Positions 16,610 through 24,834 are shown, counted from the first letter of the stretch. The stretch: 39,576 nucleotides of DNA from Verrucomicrobiia bacterium (GCA_035629335.1 DASPIB010000012.1:1-39576), one strand, 5' to 3'. Notes: generated by a model not told the origin, from the letters alone. Program-made: numbers and translations.

Positions 16610-17072
16610 TCTGATCAAGGGCGATGAGGTATTATTTTTCATTCAAGTGGACGGGGATTTTGTCCCTGTTGCCTGTCTGACAAGTAGCGATTTGCCTGAG
16701 ACGACAGACGCAATGGAAACCACTGTACGGGGAAATAACGGATGGAGGAGCTATACACCATCTGTCCAGGATTACACAGTCTCTATCGCCGGGGTAATTG
16801 AACGGTCATCGTCGTTCAGCTACGTGTTCCTACAGGGCCTCAAAAGAAACCAAATAGTTTTCATCTGGAGAATGGCTACCAGCGGGAGCGAAATACTGGA
16901 TGAGGGGTCAGCATTCATTACCTCATTGACCCTGAGTGCACCGGCCGGAGATATTGTGAGCTTTTCAGCTACGCTAACCCCTGGCGTAGGAGGGATAAAG
17001 GATGTTATGGTATGGAGCCAGGACGGAGATAATGTAGTTACTCAAAACGGAACAAATTTAACACAGCTATGA
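16602..17072 (+). CDS. Second tail-tube-like protein (paralogue)
   Basis: 156 aa beta protein. It shares with the tail tube protein at 11533 an early ACLTS motif and a C-terminal LSAPAGDIVSFSATLTPGVG block (against LTAPAGDEVVTASGTLLGVG). It also has the tail tube pattern DLPETTDAMETT and SYTPSVQDYTVSIAGV. The location between hub and fibre suggests it forms part of the tail tip or connects the fibre to the tube. It overlaps the hub gene by 8 bases. Confidence 0.75.
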   Translation: MADLIKGDEVLFFIQVDGDFVPVACLTSSDLPETTDAMETTVRGNNGWRSYTPSVQDYTVSIAGVIERSSSFSYVFLQGLKRNQIVFIWRMATSGSEILDEGSAFITSLTLSAPAGDIVSFSATLTPGVGGIKDVMVWSQDGDNVVTQNGTNLTQL

Positions 17073-17073
17073 T

Positions 17074-19932
17074 ATGGCACTTGAACTCATTAAAATAAGC
17101 GATTTTCCTGATTCCGGACCTCTGTCAGATACTGACCTTCTGGTAATCGGACTTCCTGACGGCACAGGAGCAAAAATAGATATTGCGTCTGCCAGAGCAT
17201 TTTTAGGAATCAGTGTGGTAGAAGGAATTGCAGAGCAAAGCACCGATCCGGTTGGTCCAACGGTAGGTGAAACATACTTCGCCGGAGTAGGAACATTCAC
17301 AAACTTCCTGGACGTAAACGGCGACCCTATAACAACTACAGAAAACCTAAACGTTCTCACCTACAACGGAACGTTCTGGGACGTGCTTCCGGTTCCCATA
17401 ACTGTAGATTTGAGTGGGTATGCAACAACAGGCGCACTGGATCTTATCGACAACGAAAAGCCGAACGTAGTCTCGGCGACCCACAACATAGCCGACAAGG
17501 ATGCTTTTCAGGAAGGTTATGCTATCAGTTCAGTAAATGGAGAGCCTATTGTGGCGGCAAATTTCATGATTACAGGTGTGATCAGAGTAACACCTGGTCA
17601 AACCTATACACGAAGCTGTGATAATACGTATGCGGTAGATACGGCTAATATCCACATTTACGATATAAATATGGCTTGGCTTGGAATTACGCCAGCCGCC
17701 GCGACGTTTACTGTGCCCTCAAACGGCTATTATTTCCGGCAGAACATCGCCGTCAGCACCGGAACATGGGACCTGGCGCGAGATTCATACCAGCTGCAAA
17801 CCGGCAGTGTAGCTACACCCTACCAGGAGTTTTATCCAATTGCAGAATACCAGGGGACCGATGTAGTGGCTAAGAGAATACTCAATGGAGAGATTTTAGG
17901 CGATGTGTCCAAGCCGAACAGCCCCGCCCGGCAGATGGATTTACCAACCCTTGAAATGGAAAAGCCTGGGAATAAATTTGATCCATCGACAATGATACTG
18001 GCAGATGCTTTTGTGTCGGTTGCTGAAGGGCATGGAATTGCAGATGCAGTAGGGTGGAAAACCATGTATAACATGCCTATTCAGCCGGGACTGACTTATA
18101 CAATCTCCGGTTGGAACAGCGCCCAGCAGGCTATGGCCATAATAAAAGGCACAAACCCGCGCCCTCCCGCAGATTCCCCTGACTATATCCTTAGCGGCAG
18201 GGCCTCTGATATAGGATTTGTAAAACTTGATGGTAAGTGCACGTTTTTAGCTCCCCCCGAATCTACCTTCTTGGCCTGTACTATCAGGAGTGCAACGGAA
18301 TCGGACAGCCTTTTCGACGAGTTTATGGTAGAAGCGGGAAAGGAAGCTTCGCCTTATGAGCCTTACGACCCCAACACGCCCGAGGAAATATACGGCATAA
18401 GCGGCCATCCTTTAAGGTCCGCAACGGCTGAGGCCACGACCCCCGAAACTGATCTACGCGCCTTCGTGTCAGCTACTCAGTTTTACGTTCGCATCCCATT
18501 TAACAATAGCTATGACCTTCTTCATATATGGGACAGGTCCAATAACAACGGGGTGGCTAATACAAATAGCGTATACCGCATCGATAAATCCTTGCCTGAC
18601 GGGGAAAGCCTGCTTGCAAATACAGACGGTCTTATTCACGATGTGAACGACAATATCAGCCCTATGATGCTGGATACCATCATAACAACTACAGGAAACC
18701 ACGGTATAGCCAGCGTAAAGGTGACTGCAGCGGCGCACGGGAAAGATGCACAGGATCTGTTTTCAGTATGGCAGTCGAGCGCCCTTGAATGGATCTTGGT
18801 TGAAGTTATCGACGTAAACACACTTCGGTTTTTTGGTAAGTCCTATGCCGGAACAAACGGGGATGTTATCCCCAGGTCAATGGGCAGCAACACAATCACC
18901 CACGTTTCAGGGGCGACCCATACAGGAACGATCACCGCAACTCAGCGGCTGACTGAAGAAATATTCCCTTCGGTAAAATCGGTGACCCAGGAATTACTTG
19001 TGGACGGTAAACCGGCAAGCGCAGGTATTAATTACGGCAATATTTTCTCTCTTAAAGAAATTCAGGAAATAGGCGATTTCCGTCAGCCAGTACTGTCCGC
19101 TCCCTTCGAGCCATCGAGCGGCCCCACTATGATAACGAGGTCAATCGTTTACTCCTACGATAAAACCAATTCCCTTTATGTTGACGAGGTAATAAATTTT
19201 GTTATCGACTGGTATTTGCTCCGCATTGGATTTCTCCAGGCCCAGAAGTTTACTCCTGGAACCGATGCGACCGTTAAGAATATGGCTTACATGCCCAACT
19301 CCAATAACGCGGTAGCAAACGGCAACAATATAAATTTCAGAGCGCCTTTCGACTTATCAAGTCCGTTAGGGGGTGCAAATGATGTATACTTTGGGTCAAG
19401 CGTACCGGCAAATAACCCCAATGTTACTGTTGTGGAGGATGTTGATAAGCCTGTGCAGAGGATGGTTCAGCTACTGGAAACTGCCGGGGGAGAACGGAAG
19501 TACGGGTATGCGCATGGCTATTTCTATGAAACCGGAAGCACCAAAGCGTCCTTAAGAAAGAGTTATGCCGAACAGTGGGACCTGAGGAACAATACAGCAA
19601 AAAGTTATCCCCGCGGCCTTTATGAGTTAGCGCCCAACGAAGGCGTTTACCACGGCATGGCTTACCATCAATATTTTGATCCCAGCATAAACGAAAACGC
19701 TGTCGTATACTGGCACAAAGAGGGGCAAAGCTGGATTGTGTACATCGATTATCATGCGGATGTTGTAAAAGACACGGTTTCGCTTCCTCAGTACCTCTCA
19801 GGCCTTTCGATTACCGAAGTGGATAAGATTGGCATTACAATAAACAGCGGGGATATTGTCCCCTTATCCGGTATCAACCTGACCTCTGTTACGGCAAATG
19901 GATATGCCTATGCAGTATTGAAACTTACATGA
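17074..19932 (+). CDS. Receptor-binding tail fibre / tip protein
   Basis: 952 aa, the largest gene. Residues 1 to about 130 are a virion-attachment region (DFPDSGPLSDTDLLVIGLPDG, LTYNGTFWDVLPVP). Two similar beta modules follow: about 160-265 with VTPGQTYTRSC, and about 320-455 with IQPGLTYTISGWN; each ends with an acidic, aromatic phrase (ATPYQEFYP and ASPYEPYDP). Such modules occur in glycan-binding fibres. The C-terminal third is unlike them and probably carries the tip. The last tail gene before lysis, the usual place of the host-range protein. Confidence 0.8.
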   Translation: MALELIKISDFPDSGPLSDTDLLVIGLPDGTGAKIDIASARAFLGISVVEGIAEQSTDPVGPTVGETYFAGVGTFTNFLDVNGDPITTTENLNVLTYNGTFWDVLPVPITVDLSGYATTGALDLIDNEKPNVVSATHNIADKDAFQEGYAISSVNGEPIVAANFMITGVIRVTPGQTYTRSCDNTYAVDTANIHIYDINMAWLGITPAAATFTVPSNGYYFRQNIAVSTGTWDLARDSYQLQTGSVATPYQEFYPIAEYQGTDVVAKRILNGEILGDVSKPNSPARQMDLPTLEMEKPGNKFDPSTMILADAFVSVAEGHGIADAVGWKTMYNMPIQPGLTYTISGWNSAQQAMAIIKGTNPRPPADSPDYILSGRASDIGFVKLDGKCTFLAPPESTFLACTIRSATESDSLFDEFMVEAGKEASPYEPYDPNTPEEIYGISGHPLRSATAEATTPETDLRAFVSATQFYVRIPFNNSYDLLHIWDRSNNNGVANTNSVYRIDKSLPDGESLLANTDGLIHDVNDNISPMMLDTIITTTGNHGIASVKVTAAAHGKDAQDLFSVWQSSALEWILVEVIDVNTLRFFGKSYAGTNGDVIPRSMGSNTITHVSGATHTGTITATQRLTEEIFPSVKSVTQELLVDGKPASAGINYGNIFSLKEIQEIGDFRQPVLSAPFEPSSGPTMITRSIVYSYDKTNSLYVDEVINFVIDWYLLRIGFLQAQKFTPGTDATVKNMAYMPNSNNAVANGNNINFRAPFDLSSPLGGANDVYFGSSVPANNPNVTVVEDVDKPVQRMVQLLETAGGERKYGYAHGYFYETGSTKASLRKSYAEQWDLRNNTAKSYPRGLYELAPNEGVYHGMAYHQYFDPSINENAVVYWHKEGQSWIVYIDYHADVVKDTVSLPQYLSGLSITEVDKIGITINSGDIVPLSGINLTSVTANGYAYAVLKLT

Positions 19933-19935
19933 TAC

Positions 19936-20481
19936 ATGACAACCTCCGAACATAAAAAACTCATCTTCGATACCTGCCTGGAATACGGGGTAGAAGATAC
20001 TTTGCAGATTGCCTACGTGCTTGCCACAGCAGGACTTGAAAGCGGTTACGGGCGTTCAATGGTAGAGAAGTACAACGGTGAACCGGAGGCGTATTTTGAA
20101 GGCCGCTACGGCGCGGGAACACGTGTAGGGAAGCAGCTTGGAAATACGCTGCCAGGGGATGGCGCAAAGTTCAGGGGTCGGGGATACGTTCAGATCACCG
20201 GAAGGTATAACTACGATCGGTTTGCAAAAATAACGGGGGTGGACTTGATCCGGTTCCCGGAGAAAGCCGCAACTCCTGAAATAGCCGTTAAAATTCTGGT
20301 GCTCGGAATGCGAGACGGGCTATTCACCGGAAAGAAACTTTCTGACTACCTGGTAACAATGGGCGCATGCAACCTTGAGCAGGCCCGCAAGATCGTCAAC
20401 CCAGGCGAAGGGACCCGCAGGATAGAAGAATTTGAAAAGGAGTTTGATAATTCTGTTGCTTACATAAACTCTATGCCATGA
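19936..20481 (+). CDS. Endolysin (GH19 chitinase/lysozyme-like)
   Basis: 181 aa, a single catalytic domain that cuts peptidoglycan glycan strands. Typical motifs are AYVLATAGLESGYG with the proposed catalytic Glu at E35, GNTLPGDGAKFRGRGYVQITGRYNY and DLIRFPEKAATPEIA. There is no signal peptide or cell-wall-binding domain, so export depends on a holin, which fits the two membrane genes that follow. The stop overlaps the next start (ATGA). Confidence 0.92.
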   Translation: MTTSEHKKLIFDTCLEYGVEDTLQIAYVLATAGLESGYGRSMVEKYNGEPEAYFEGRYGAGTRVGKQLGNTLPGDGAKFRGRGYVQITGRYNYDRFAKITGVDLIRFPEKAATPEIAVKILVLGMRDGLFTGKKLSDYLVTMGACNLEQARKIVNPGEGTRRIEEFEKEFDNSVAYINSMP

Positions 20482-20717
20482 AAGACCGCATGTTTACAAA
20501 AATCCTGGGCTTTGCCTTTCTGGTAGGGGCTTCCGGCTTCATATTCAACTACGTGCACGAGGTGACCTTTGAACCGGTTTCGCCGGATTCGAAGGAGTTC
20601 CTTAACCTGATACTTGGCTTCCTGCTCGGGCTGCTGCCCTCAGTCATAAATATTGTTTTCGGTAAATCTGAAGAAGATGGAAAAATTAAGTCCGATTCTG
20701 GAAAAGATCCTGGATAA
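20478..20717 (+). CDS. Holin candidate, two membrane segments
   Basis: 79 aa. Hydrophobic segments at about 8-26 and 42-61 are separated by an acidic loop; the C-terminus is charged (KSEEDGKIKSDSGKD). Size and topology fit a class II-type holin that opens the inner membrane to release the endolysin. Directly coupled to the endolysin gene. No family-specific motif was recognised. Confidence 0.65.
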   Translation: MKDRMFTKILGFAFLVGASGFIFNYVHEVTFEPVSPDSKEFLNLILGFLLGLLPSVINIVFGKSEEDGKIKSDSGKDPG

Positions 20718-20925
20718 GAGTACGACAATCGCCGTACTGCTTATTGCCGCATGGGTCCTGTGGGGCAAAATGAATACCGTGGAAGCGGAAATTCGCACCT
20801 ACATGGCCGACGACCGGCAAAAGATGATTCAGGCGATGGACGAAAGTACCAGGGCTATGAGGGATTGCGCCCGCGCGATTGATAGAAGCTCACTAATAAT
20901 TGATCAGCTTAACGATATTCGATGA
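20677..20925 (+). CDS. Single-pass membrane protein, BhlA-like holin or holin partner
   Basis: 82 aa. One membrane segment at about 16-31 (TTIAVLLIAAWVLWG) followed by a charged helix with MADDRQKMIQAMDESTRAM. This resembles small BhlA/UviB-type holin-like proteins. It overlaps the preceding holin candidate by 41 bases in another frame, so it may tune lysis timing. An upstream TTG at 20653 is less likely than ATG 20677. Confidence 0.6.
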   Translation: MEKLSPILEKILDKSTTIAVLLIAAWVLWGKMNTVEAEIRTYMADDRQKMIQAMDESTRAMRDCARAIDRSSLIIDQLNDIR

Positions 20926-21413
20926 AATGGAAGTCTTCATATTTTGCGTTTGCTATGCTATTTTTATGGTGCTCGCTTTCTTTGGGGTGCGGTACGAAAA
21001 AAAAGGTAGTGACAACAACAACCCTGGATAGCGCCTACGATTCAAAGTTCCTTGCCAGGGATTACCAGGCGAATGTTTCCACAAGTGTCGTCACCGAAAA
21101 CACTACAGTTGATTTCAGCGAGTTTAAAGCCGTACAAACGCTTTACGACACGGCCGGCCGAAAGACCCAGGAAACGATAATTGAAGGGCGCAGGGATAAG
21201 AGAACGGCACACAAAGCCGATTCCGCGGCCCGGGACAGTTCCCACACTAAGGAAACTGCCCGGATCGATTCGGGAAGCGTTCAAAAGGAAGCGGTTATAA
21301 AGAACAAGGATTCCGACAGTACACTATTGCGGAACATCGGCACCCGGGCAATGATCATCATGTTTGCGATTGCTATAGGGGCGTTCTTTCTCTATAAGTG
21401 GATCAGAGGTTAA
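20922..21413 (+). CDS. Probable unimolecular spanin (u-spanin)
   Basis: 163 aa. The N-terminus is a lipoprotein signal: basic MKWK, hydrophobic core, and SLGC ending at C23, followed by GTKKK. The C-terminus has one membrane segment (about 142-159, RAMIIMFAIAIGAFFLYKW). In between is a Ser/Thr/Asp/Lys-rich periplasmic part. A protein anchored in the outer membrane by lipid and in the inner membrane by a helix is the u-spanin architecture, which fuses the two membranes in the last step of lysis. It overlaps the previous gene by ATGA. The lipobox is not perfect. Confidence 0.75.
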   Translation: MKWKSSYFAFAMLFLWCSLSLGCGTKKKVVTTTTLDSAYDSKFLARDYQANVSTSVVTENTTVDFSEFKAVQTLYDTAGRKTQETIIEGRRDKRTAHKADSAARDSSHTKETARIDSGSVQKEAVIKNKDSDSTLLRNIGTRAMIIMFAIAIGAFFLYKWIRG

Positions 21414-21433
21414 CGCTCGCCCGGCACGGCCTA

Positions 21434-21676
21434 CTACGAGGCATCAAGCCCCTCAGCATGCTTCCGCGCAGCCTCAATCATAAACTGCATATCCTCATAG
21501 GTAAATATCCCCGGCTTTTGTTCGTCGAAATGCCAGCCGTCAAGCATCTTGTGAATAGCCCCCAAATATTTTTTATCCAGGTAGACATGATAAGATAGTC
21601 TCGCTGCCTGAACGGGCGCAATGACGACTTCTTTAGTCACGTCCCCGAAGGAGACTTTTAAGACGATGTCTTTCAT
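21434..21676 (-). CDS. Unknown protein, 80 aa
   Basis: First leftward gene after the lysis block, converging on the spanin gene with a 20-base gap. MKDIVLKVSFGDVTKEVVIA looks like a beta hairpin; later DGWHFDEQKPGIFTYEDMQF and a helix. No known motif, signal or membrane segment. The start at 21676 is chosen because a hairpin with a T-run ends just upstream; an in-frame start at 21739 would run through the hairpin. Perhaps an accessory gene expressed outside the late programme. Confidence 0.55.
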   Translation of the reverse strand: MKDIVLKVSFGDVTKEVVIAPVQAARLSYHVYLDKKYLGAIHKMLDGWHFDEQKPGIFTYEDMQFMIEAARKHAEGLDAS

Positions 21677-21680
21677 GATG

Positions 21681-21709
21681 AAAAACCCGGCCACAAATGC
21701 AACCGGGTT
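21681..21709 (-). terminator. Hairpin with T-run after the SRAP gene
   Basis: On the minus strand AACCCGG (21709-21703) pairs with CCGGGTT (21690-21684), followed by a run of five T (21685-21681). It should stop most transcription from the SRAP pair. The next start codon, 21676, lies only seven bases beyond the stem. Confidence 0.65.
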
Positions 21710-21781
21710 TAAGGTGCCCCACAAAACTACTTTACTCAAATTTACCTACTCCGGGGAAGAAAAGCAATCACTTTCTTAGAG

Positions 21782-22477
21782 CTACAGGTTTTGAAGCGGC
21801 ACGAGAACTTCAGGGACGTTCGTATCGAGCCTGGTATTTGTTACCCCGTCCATGACGCGGTACGCCTCCAAAGTGTGATCCAGCTGCGGCGTTTCCATCA
21901 GCTTTGCCATTTCTTCCTTTGTGAGATCCGGTAATAACCACGCTTCGGCTTTTTCATCATCCAGGATCAACGGCATTCTGTTTTTACCGTTGTGAACATG
22001 GGCCATTAACGGACTTGCCTCGGTCGTGACAATCGAAAAGGTATTCGTATCTCCCCACCTCGACCAGACGCATCCCAGATACATTATTTCCCCCTCTTTT
22101 GGCCGGACGTGCCAACTTTCGTTTTGCTTCCTGTAGTCTACTTCGTGCGGCTCAAAGAACCCGGTTGTTACAAGGAGGCAGCGGTTGCGCCAGTAGGAAC
22201 GATAAGTTGGTTTTTCAAACAGTTCTTCGGCCCGGGCATTCAGTGTATTCGCCTTGAATGTCGCGGGATCCTTTACCCATCCAGGAAGGAACGACCAGCG
22301 GTACATTCGCAGCTCCCTGGGTGCCTCGGTTGACACCACCGGGAGAAGCGGTTTGTTAAATCCCGATACCTCATAATACGACTTGTACAGTTCCCTGTGT
22401 TCCGGGGGAAACTGCAGGCTGGTTTGTCTTTCCAGCAGCTGATAATTGGGGGTCTTTATGCTGATGTTATTACACAT
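21782..22477 (-). CDS. SRAP (SOS response-associated peptidase; HMCES/YedK-like)
   Basis: 231 aa. Proteins of this family form a stable thiazolidine link between their N-terminal Cys and abasic sites in single-stranded DNA, protecting it. All key residues are present: C2 right after Met, N80 in LNARAE, E109 in GFFEPHE and H162 in MAHVHNGKNRMP. The family GFYEW motif appears as GFFEP. It shares an operon with the 81-aa gene upstream (22-base overlap). It may protect replicating phage DNA, perhaps against host enzymes that leave abasic sites; that is inferred. Confidence 0.92.
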   Translation of the reverse strand: MCNNISIKTPNYQLLERQTSLQFPPEHRELYKSYYEVSGFNKPLLPVVSTEAPRELRMYRWSFLPGWVKDPATFKANTLNARAEELFEKPTYRSYWRNRCLLVTTGFFEPHEVDYRKQNESWHVRPKEGEIMYLGCVWSRWGDTNTFSIVTTEASPLMAHVHNGKNRMPLILDDEKAEAWLLPDLTKEEMAKLMETPQLDHTLEAYRVMDGVTNTRLDTNVPEVLVPLQNL

Positions 22478-22701
22478 AGTTCCTTTAATTCTTCATCCGT
22501 TAGCCACCTCAGGGCATCTCCTATTGAAAGGGCCTGATCTTCCTCGAGGGGCAAGGAATAAACAAAATCATCAAGATCTAGTTCTGTTTTCTCCGGGAAA
22601 TAAAAATTGTTCCCGTGGCCGTTCATACGCCCGGAAACAAGCATCGTATACCCTTCCTCCTGGAGCCGCCGCAGCAGCTTAATAGTTGCTATCTCTACCA
22701 C
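22456..22701 (-). CDS. Unknown protein encoded with SRAP
   Basis: 81 aa, acidic C-terminal half (LPLEEDQALSIGDALRWLTDEELKEL) and an N-terminal helix followed by MLVSGRMNGHGNNFYFP. No known motif was recognised. The gene overlaps the SRAP start by 22 bases, so the two are translated together and may be functional partners. Confidence 0.65.
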   Translation of the reverse strand: MVEIATIKLLRRLQEEGYTMLVSGRMNGHGNNFYFPEKTELDLDDFVYSLPLEEDQALSIGDALRWLTDEELKELCVITSA

Positions 22702-22738
22702 GGTCGAATATAGTAAATTTCAATTATCAGTCATCTGC

Positions 22739-22746
22739 ACAAATAC
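22739..22746 (-). promoter_or_regulatory. Possible -7 box for the SRAP operon
   Basis: On the minus strand TGTATTTG, one mismatch from TAnnTTTG, 37 bases before the 22701 start. No good -33 TTTG is at the right distance, so support is limited. Confidence 0.3.
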
Positions 22747-22769
22747 ATGCTCAAAATGCGGGAGCGTAG

Positions 22770-22799
22770 CTAATTTAATTACTAAAATAATTAGTTTTG
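22770..22799 (+). promoter_or_regulatory. Promoter -7 box and flanking inverted repeat for the 92-aa gene
   Basis: TAGTTTTG (22792-22799) fits the -7 consensus and lies four bases before ATG 22804. CTAATT (22770-22775) and AATTAG (22789-22794) form a 6-bp inverted repeat that overlaps the box, an operator-like design. No TTTG is present at the -33 position, so activation may be needed. Confidence 0.5.
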
Positions 22800-22803
22800 C
22801 TAA

Positions 22804-23082
22804 ATGTATATCGGGCTCGAAAAGAAAATAGAAATGGCGCGTTCGGCTAAGTGTTGGATCTATTACGCCCCTACTAAAAAGTGGTATACACCGGAGGAGG
22901 CCCTGGAAGCATTCAAGCGGTGGGAGCCGATGAAGCGCAGGAAACTCCTGGGAGAGGATCATCTGGAAGACTTTAAAGTGATCGACCCAAAGGCCGGGCT
23001 TCGTGATCGTATCAAGGTGCTGAACAAGATATCTGAGGAGATAGAAGTATTTGCTAACCGGATAATGGAGTATTATAGGTAG
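22804..23082 (+). CDS. Unknown small protein, 92 aa
   Basis: A rightward gene between two leftward blocks. Basic and aromatic N-terminal part (SAKCWIYYAPTKKWYTPEEALEAFKRW) and a C-terminal helix. The start at 22804 is preferred because the -7 box ends four bases before it; ATG 22834 would give 82 aa. Own promoter and strand isolation are typical of an accessory (moron-like) gene that may be expressed in the lysogen. No function is proposed. Confidence 0.6.
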   Translation: MYIGLEKKIEMARSAKCWIYYAPTKKWYTPEEALEAFKRWEPMKRRKLLGEDHLEDFKVIDPKAGLRDRIKVLNKISEEIEVFANRIMEYYR

Positions 23083-23111
23083 GCGGCCAATGGGGCTGCG
23101 GCGCGAAAGGG

Positions 23112-23321
23112 TTACCCCTCCTGTGATTGCTGAAGGGCCTTGTTTGCGGCCGCAGCAACAACTCGTGCCACGGTGTTTGATTCAAATCTGGCACAATAAG
23201 CCTCTATCTTTTCAAGCTCGGTTCTCATACGGTCGTATTTCAATTTAAGGGTAGTGTATGGGTCACGCACACCAAATCCGGTTTTCCCTTCTACTCCCAT
23301 TATTACATGTTTCTTGCTCAT
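23112..23321 (-). CDS. Small helical protein, 69 aa
   Basis: Begins MSKKHVIMGVEGKTGFGVRDP, followed by a heptad-like helix (LKLKYDRMRTELEKIEAY) and an Ala-rich C-terminal helix. Last gene of the leftward early block. Function unknown. Confidence 0.55.
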   Translation of the reverse strand: MSKKHVIMGVEGKTGFGVRDPYTTLKLKYDRMRTELEKIEAYCARFESNTVARVVAAAANKALQQSQEG

Positions 23322-23327
23322 AGTTCC

Positions 23328-23465
23328 TTATTTTAAAGTACTTTCCAAATACCTGTACCTATCGGCATCCTGCTGTGTCCAACCTTGCTCATTTCGCTTC
23401 TGAAGCAGGTATTCCATTTCTTCGATGGTTTCCCGGTCGGCTTTGTCTTTGTCTATACTGCTCAT
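23328..23465 (-). CDS. Small charged protein, 45 aa
   Basis: Reads MSSIDKDKADRETIEEMEYL and then LLQKRNEQGWTQQDADRYRYL; fully helical and charged, with no membrane segment. The stop is six bases before the next leftward start and the A-rich sequence before its ATG resembles other starts in this operon. Function unknown. Confidence 0.5.
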   Translation of the reverse strand: MSSIDKDKADRETIEEMEYLLQKRNEQGWTQQDADRYRYLESTLK

Positions 23466-23500
23466 TTTTCCTTATTTAAGTTTTTACCCCGTTTCCTTAA

Positions 23501-23920
23501 TTAGGGAGTGGGGTTGTTTGGGTCGTAACCGGCTTCTTTAAGCACTTGCCTGGCTGTTTCAATAACCGGATGGTGCTGCCCCGGTAGTGCTGTCTGTAGC
23601 CACATTATATCTGCAAGATGTATAAGGTTATCAAGGGCCCTCCCGATACGTTCCCTTTCCTCTTGTCTGGCCTGATCTGCGTATTCTTGCATGAGCTCAT
23701 CTATATCGGAATAATTGATATTGATATGGTCCAATCCGGTCCTATCTGGATTAATCCAAAATCTCTCTATTAATAGTTCTTCTGCTGTTTTTATTGTAAT
23801 TTTATTATTGGTTTTCGATATTGCACATTCCGGGCACCATACATCCGATATGCCGCCGATCATAGGCACTTCTTTCCCGCATCCCTTGCATGGAGTGGTG
23901 TGTTTTGCTGAGGTTGTCAT
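23501..23920 (-). CDS. Zinc-ribbon protein, 139 aa
   Basis: N-terminal CKGCG and a later CPEC (about residues 11-32) form a four-cysteine zinc ribbon. The rest is helical and charged (DIDELMQEYADQARQEERERIGRAL). Such short zinc-ribbon proteins are common in phage early regions; role unknown. It is coupled to the HNH gene by an ATGA overlap. Confidence 0.65.
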   Translation of the reverse strand: MTTSAKHTTPCKGCGKEVPMIGGISDVWCPECAISKTNNKITIKTAEELLIERFWINPDRTGLDHININYSDIDELMQEYADQARQEERERIGRALDNLIHLADIMWLQTALPGQHHPVIETARQVLKEAGYDPNNPTP

Positions 23921-24606
23921 ATTCGTTTAAATAAGTATGAGTTGGGTCCAAATGTCTTATCCTGGGCGTCGTGCCATTGATCACTATACATGAGCGTCGT
24001 ATCGTTGCCTCTGCTTCCGTTTAGCTTACATGCCAATGTGCTATAATTCATACCCACTGACCTTGCGGCATCTCTTAATGATGGGTAAATATGGCCGCTC
24101 ACAGTATCGATTACCGATTTGGCGGCTGGGTGCATGCCTCCGAAAACATTATGCCAGCAGTGGCCTTCCCCCATCGGAAGATTCATGAGCCCGTAATTGT
24201 AAGCATGCCGCATATTCTCTTCTGGGGTTGACCATTCGAGGTTATTTATAATTGGGTTTTGTTTGTCTCCATCTAAATGGTTAACCTGTGGCTTGTTATA
24301 TGGATTACAGATAAACGCTTCCGCCACCAGTCTGTGGATTAATTTATTTCTACAACCGCCCTGATTACTCAATCTAACCGCAAAATACCCGGTAGAGCTT
24401 ATAAAATGTTTCATTGGCTGCCCCCTCTGAACCCTCGTCTTTTTATTTTTCATCAATATGGGCCTTTGTTTCGATCTAACCCTCCCCATATTGGATACTT
24501 CATAAAGACCCTCATATCCTTTTATGGGACGCCATTCTTCCGGAATAAAAGAGAATGTGCCGGTTAAGTAGTTATAAGCTACATATCCGTATATGAAATT
24601 ACGCAT
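23917..24606 (-). CDS. HNH homing-type endonuclease (NUMOD4-HNH-NUMOD1)
   Basis: 229 aa. Order of parts: NUMOD4 (EEWRPIKGYEGLYEVSNMGRVRS, about residues 22-44), HNH core (HRLVAEAFICNP, then VNHLDGDKQNPIINNLEW, then STPEENMRHA), and a C-terminal NUMOD1/helix-turn-helix repeat (IYPSLRDAARSVGMNYSTL). These enzymes cut intronless DNA and spread themselves. Unusually it is fitted into the operon with overlaps on both sides. ATG 24606 is preferred; 24621 is an alternative. Confidence 0.9.
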   Translation of the reverse strand: MRNFIYGYVAYNYLTGTFSFIPEEWRPIKGYEGLYEVSNMGRVRSKQRPILMKNKKTRVQRGQPMKHFISSTGYFAVRLSNQGGCRNKLIHRLVAEAFICNPYNKPQVNHLDGDKQNPIINNLEWSTPEENMRHAYNYGLMNLPMGEGHCWHNVFGGMHPAAKSVIDTVSGHIYPSLRDAARSVGMNYSTLACKLNGSRGNDTTLMYSDQWHDAQDKTFGPNSYLFKRI

Positions 24607-24832
24607 CAGTCTTCCCTCCAAGCATTTTAATCAATTGCCGAAGTTCCGTCATTGTCTTGCATCCGGGGAATGCCAAAAGCTCCCAACTAAAAGATACCCA
24701 GACATGACCGCTTACAGGCTCGCAGTAAATATTGAATCCCTTAAATTTGTTGAAAACAAAGGATCCCCGTTCTGTCCAACTCTTTGTAAACCCTTCTTCC
24801 CTTAAAGCCTGTTCGGTTATTTCTTCTTTCAT
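24599..24832 (-). CDS. Small phage protein, 77 aa
   Basis: Begins MKEEITEQALREEGFTKSW; aromatic centre (FNIYCEPVSGHVWVSF) and a C-terminal helix TMTELRQLIKML. It resembles small phage early proteins of unknown function. The stop overlaps the HNH gene start, and the gap to the upstream DUF551 gene is two bases. Confidence 0.6.
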   Translation of the reverse strand: MKEEITEQALREEGFTKSWTERGSFVFNKFKGFNIYCEPVSGHVWVSFSWELLAFPGCKTMTELRQLIKMLGGKTDA

Positions 24833-24834
24833 GG

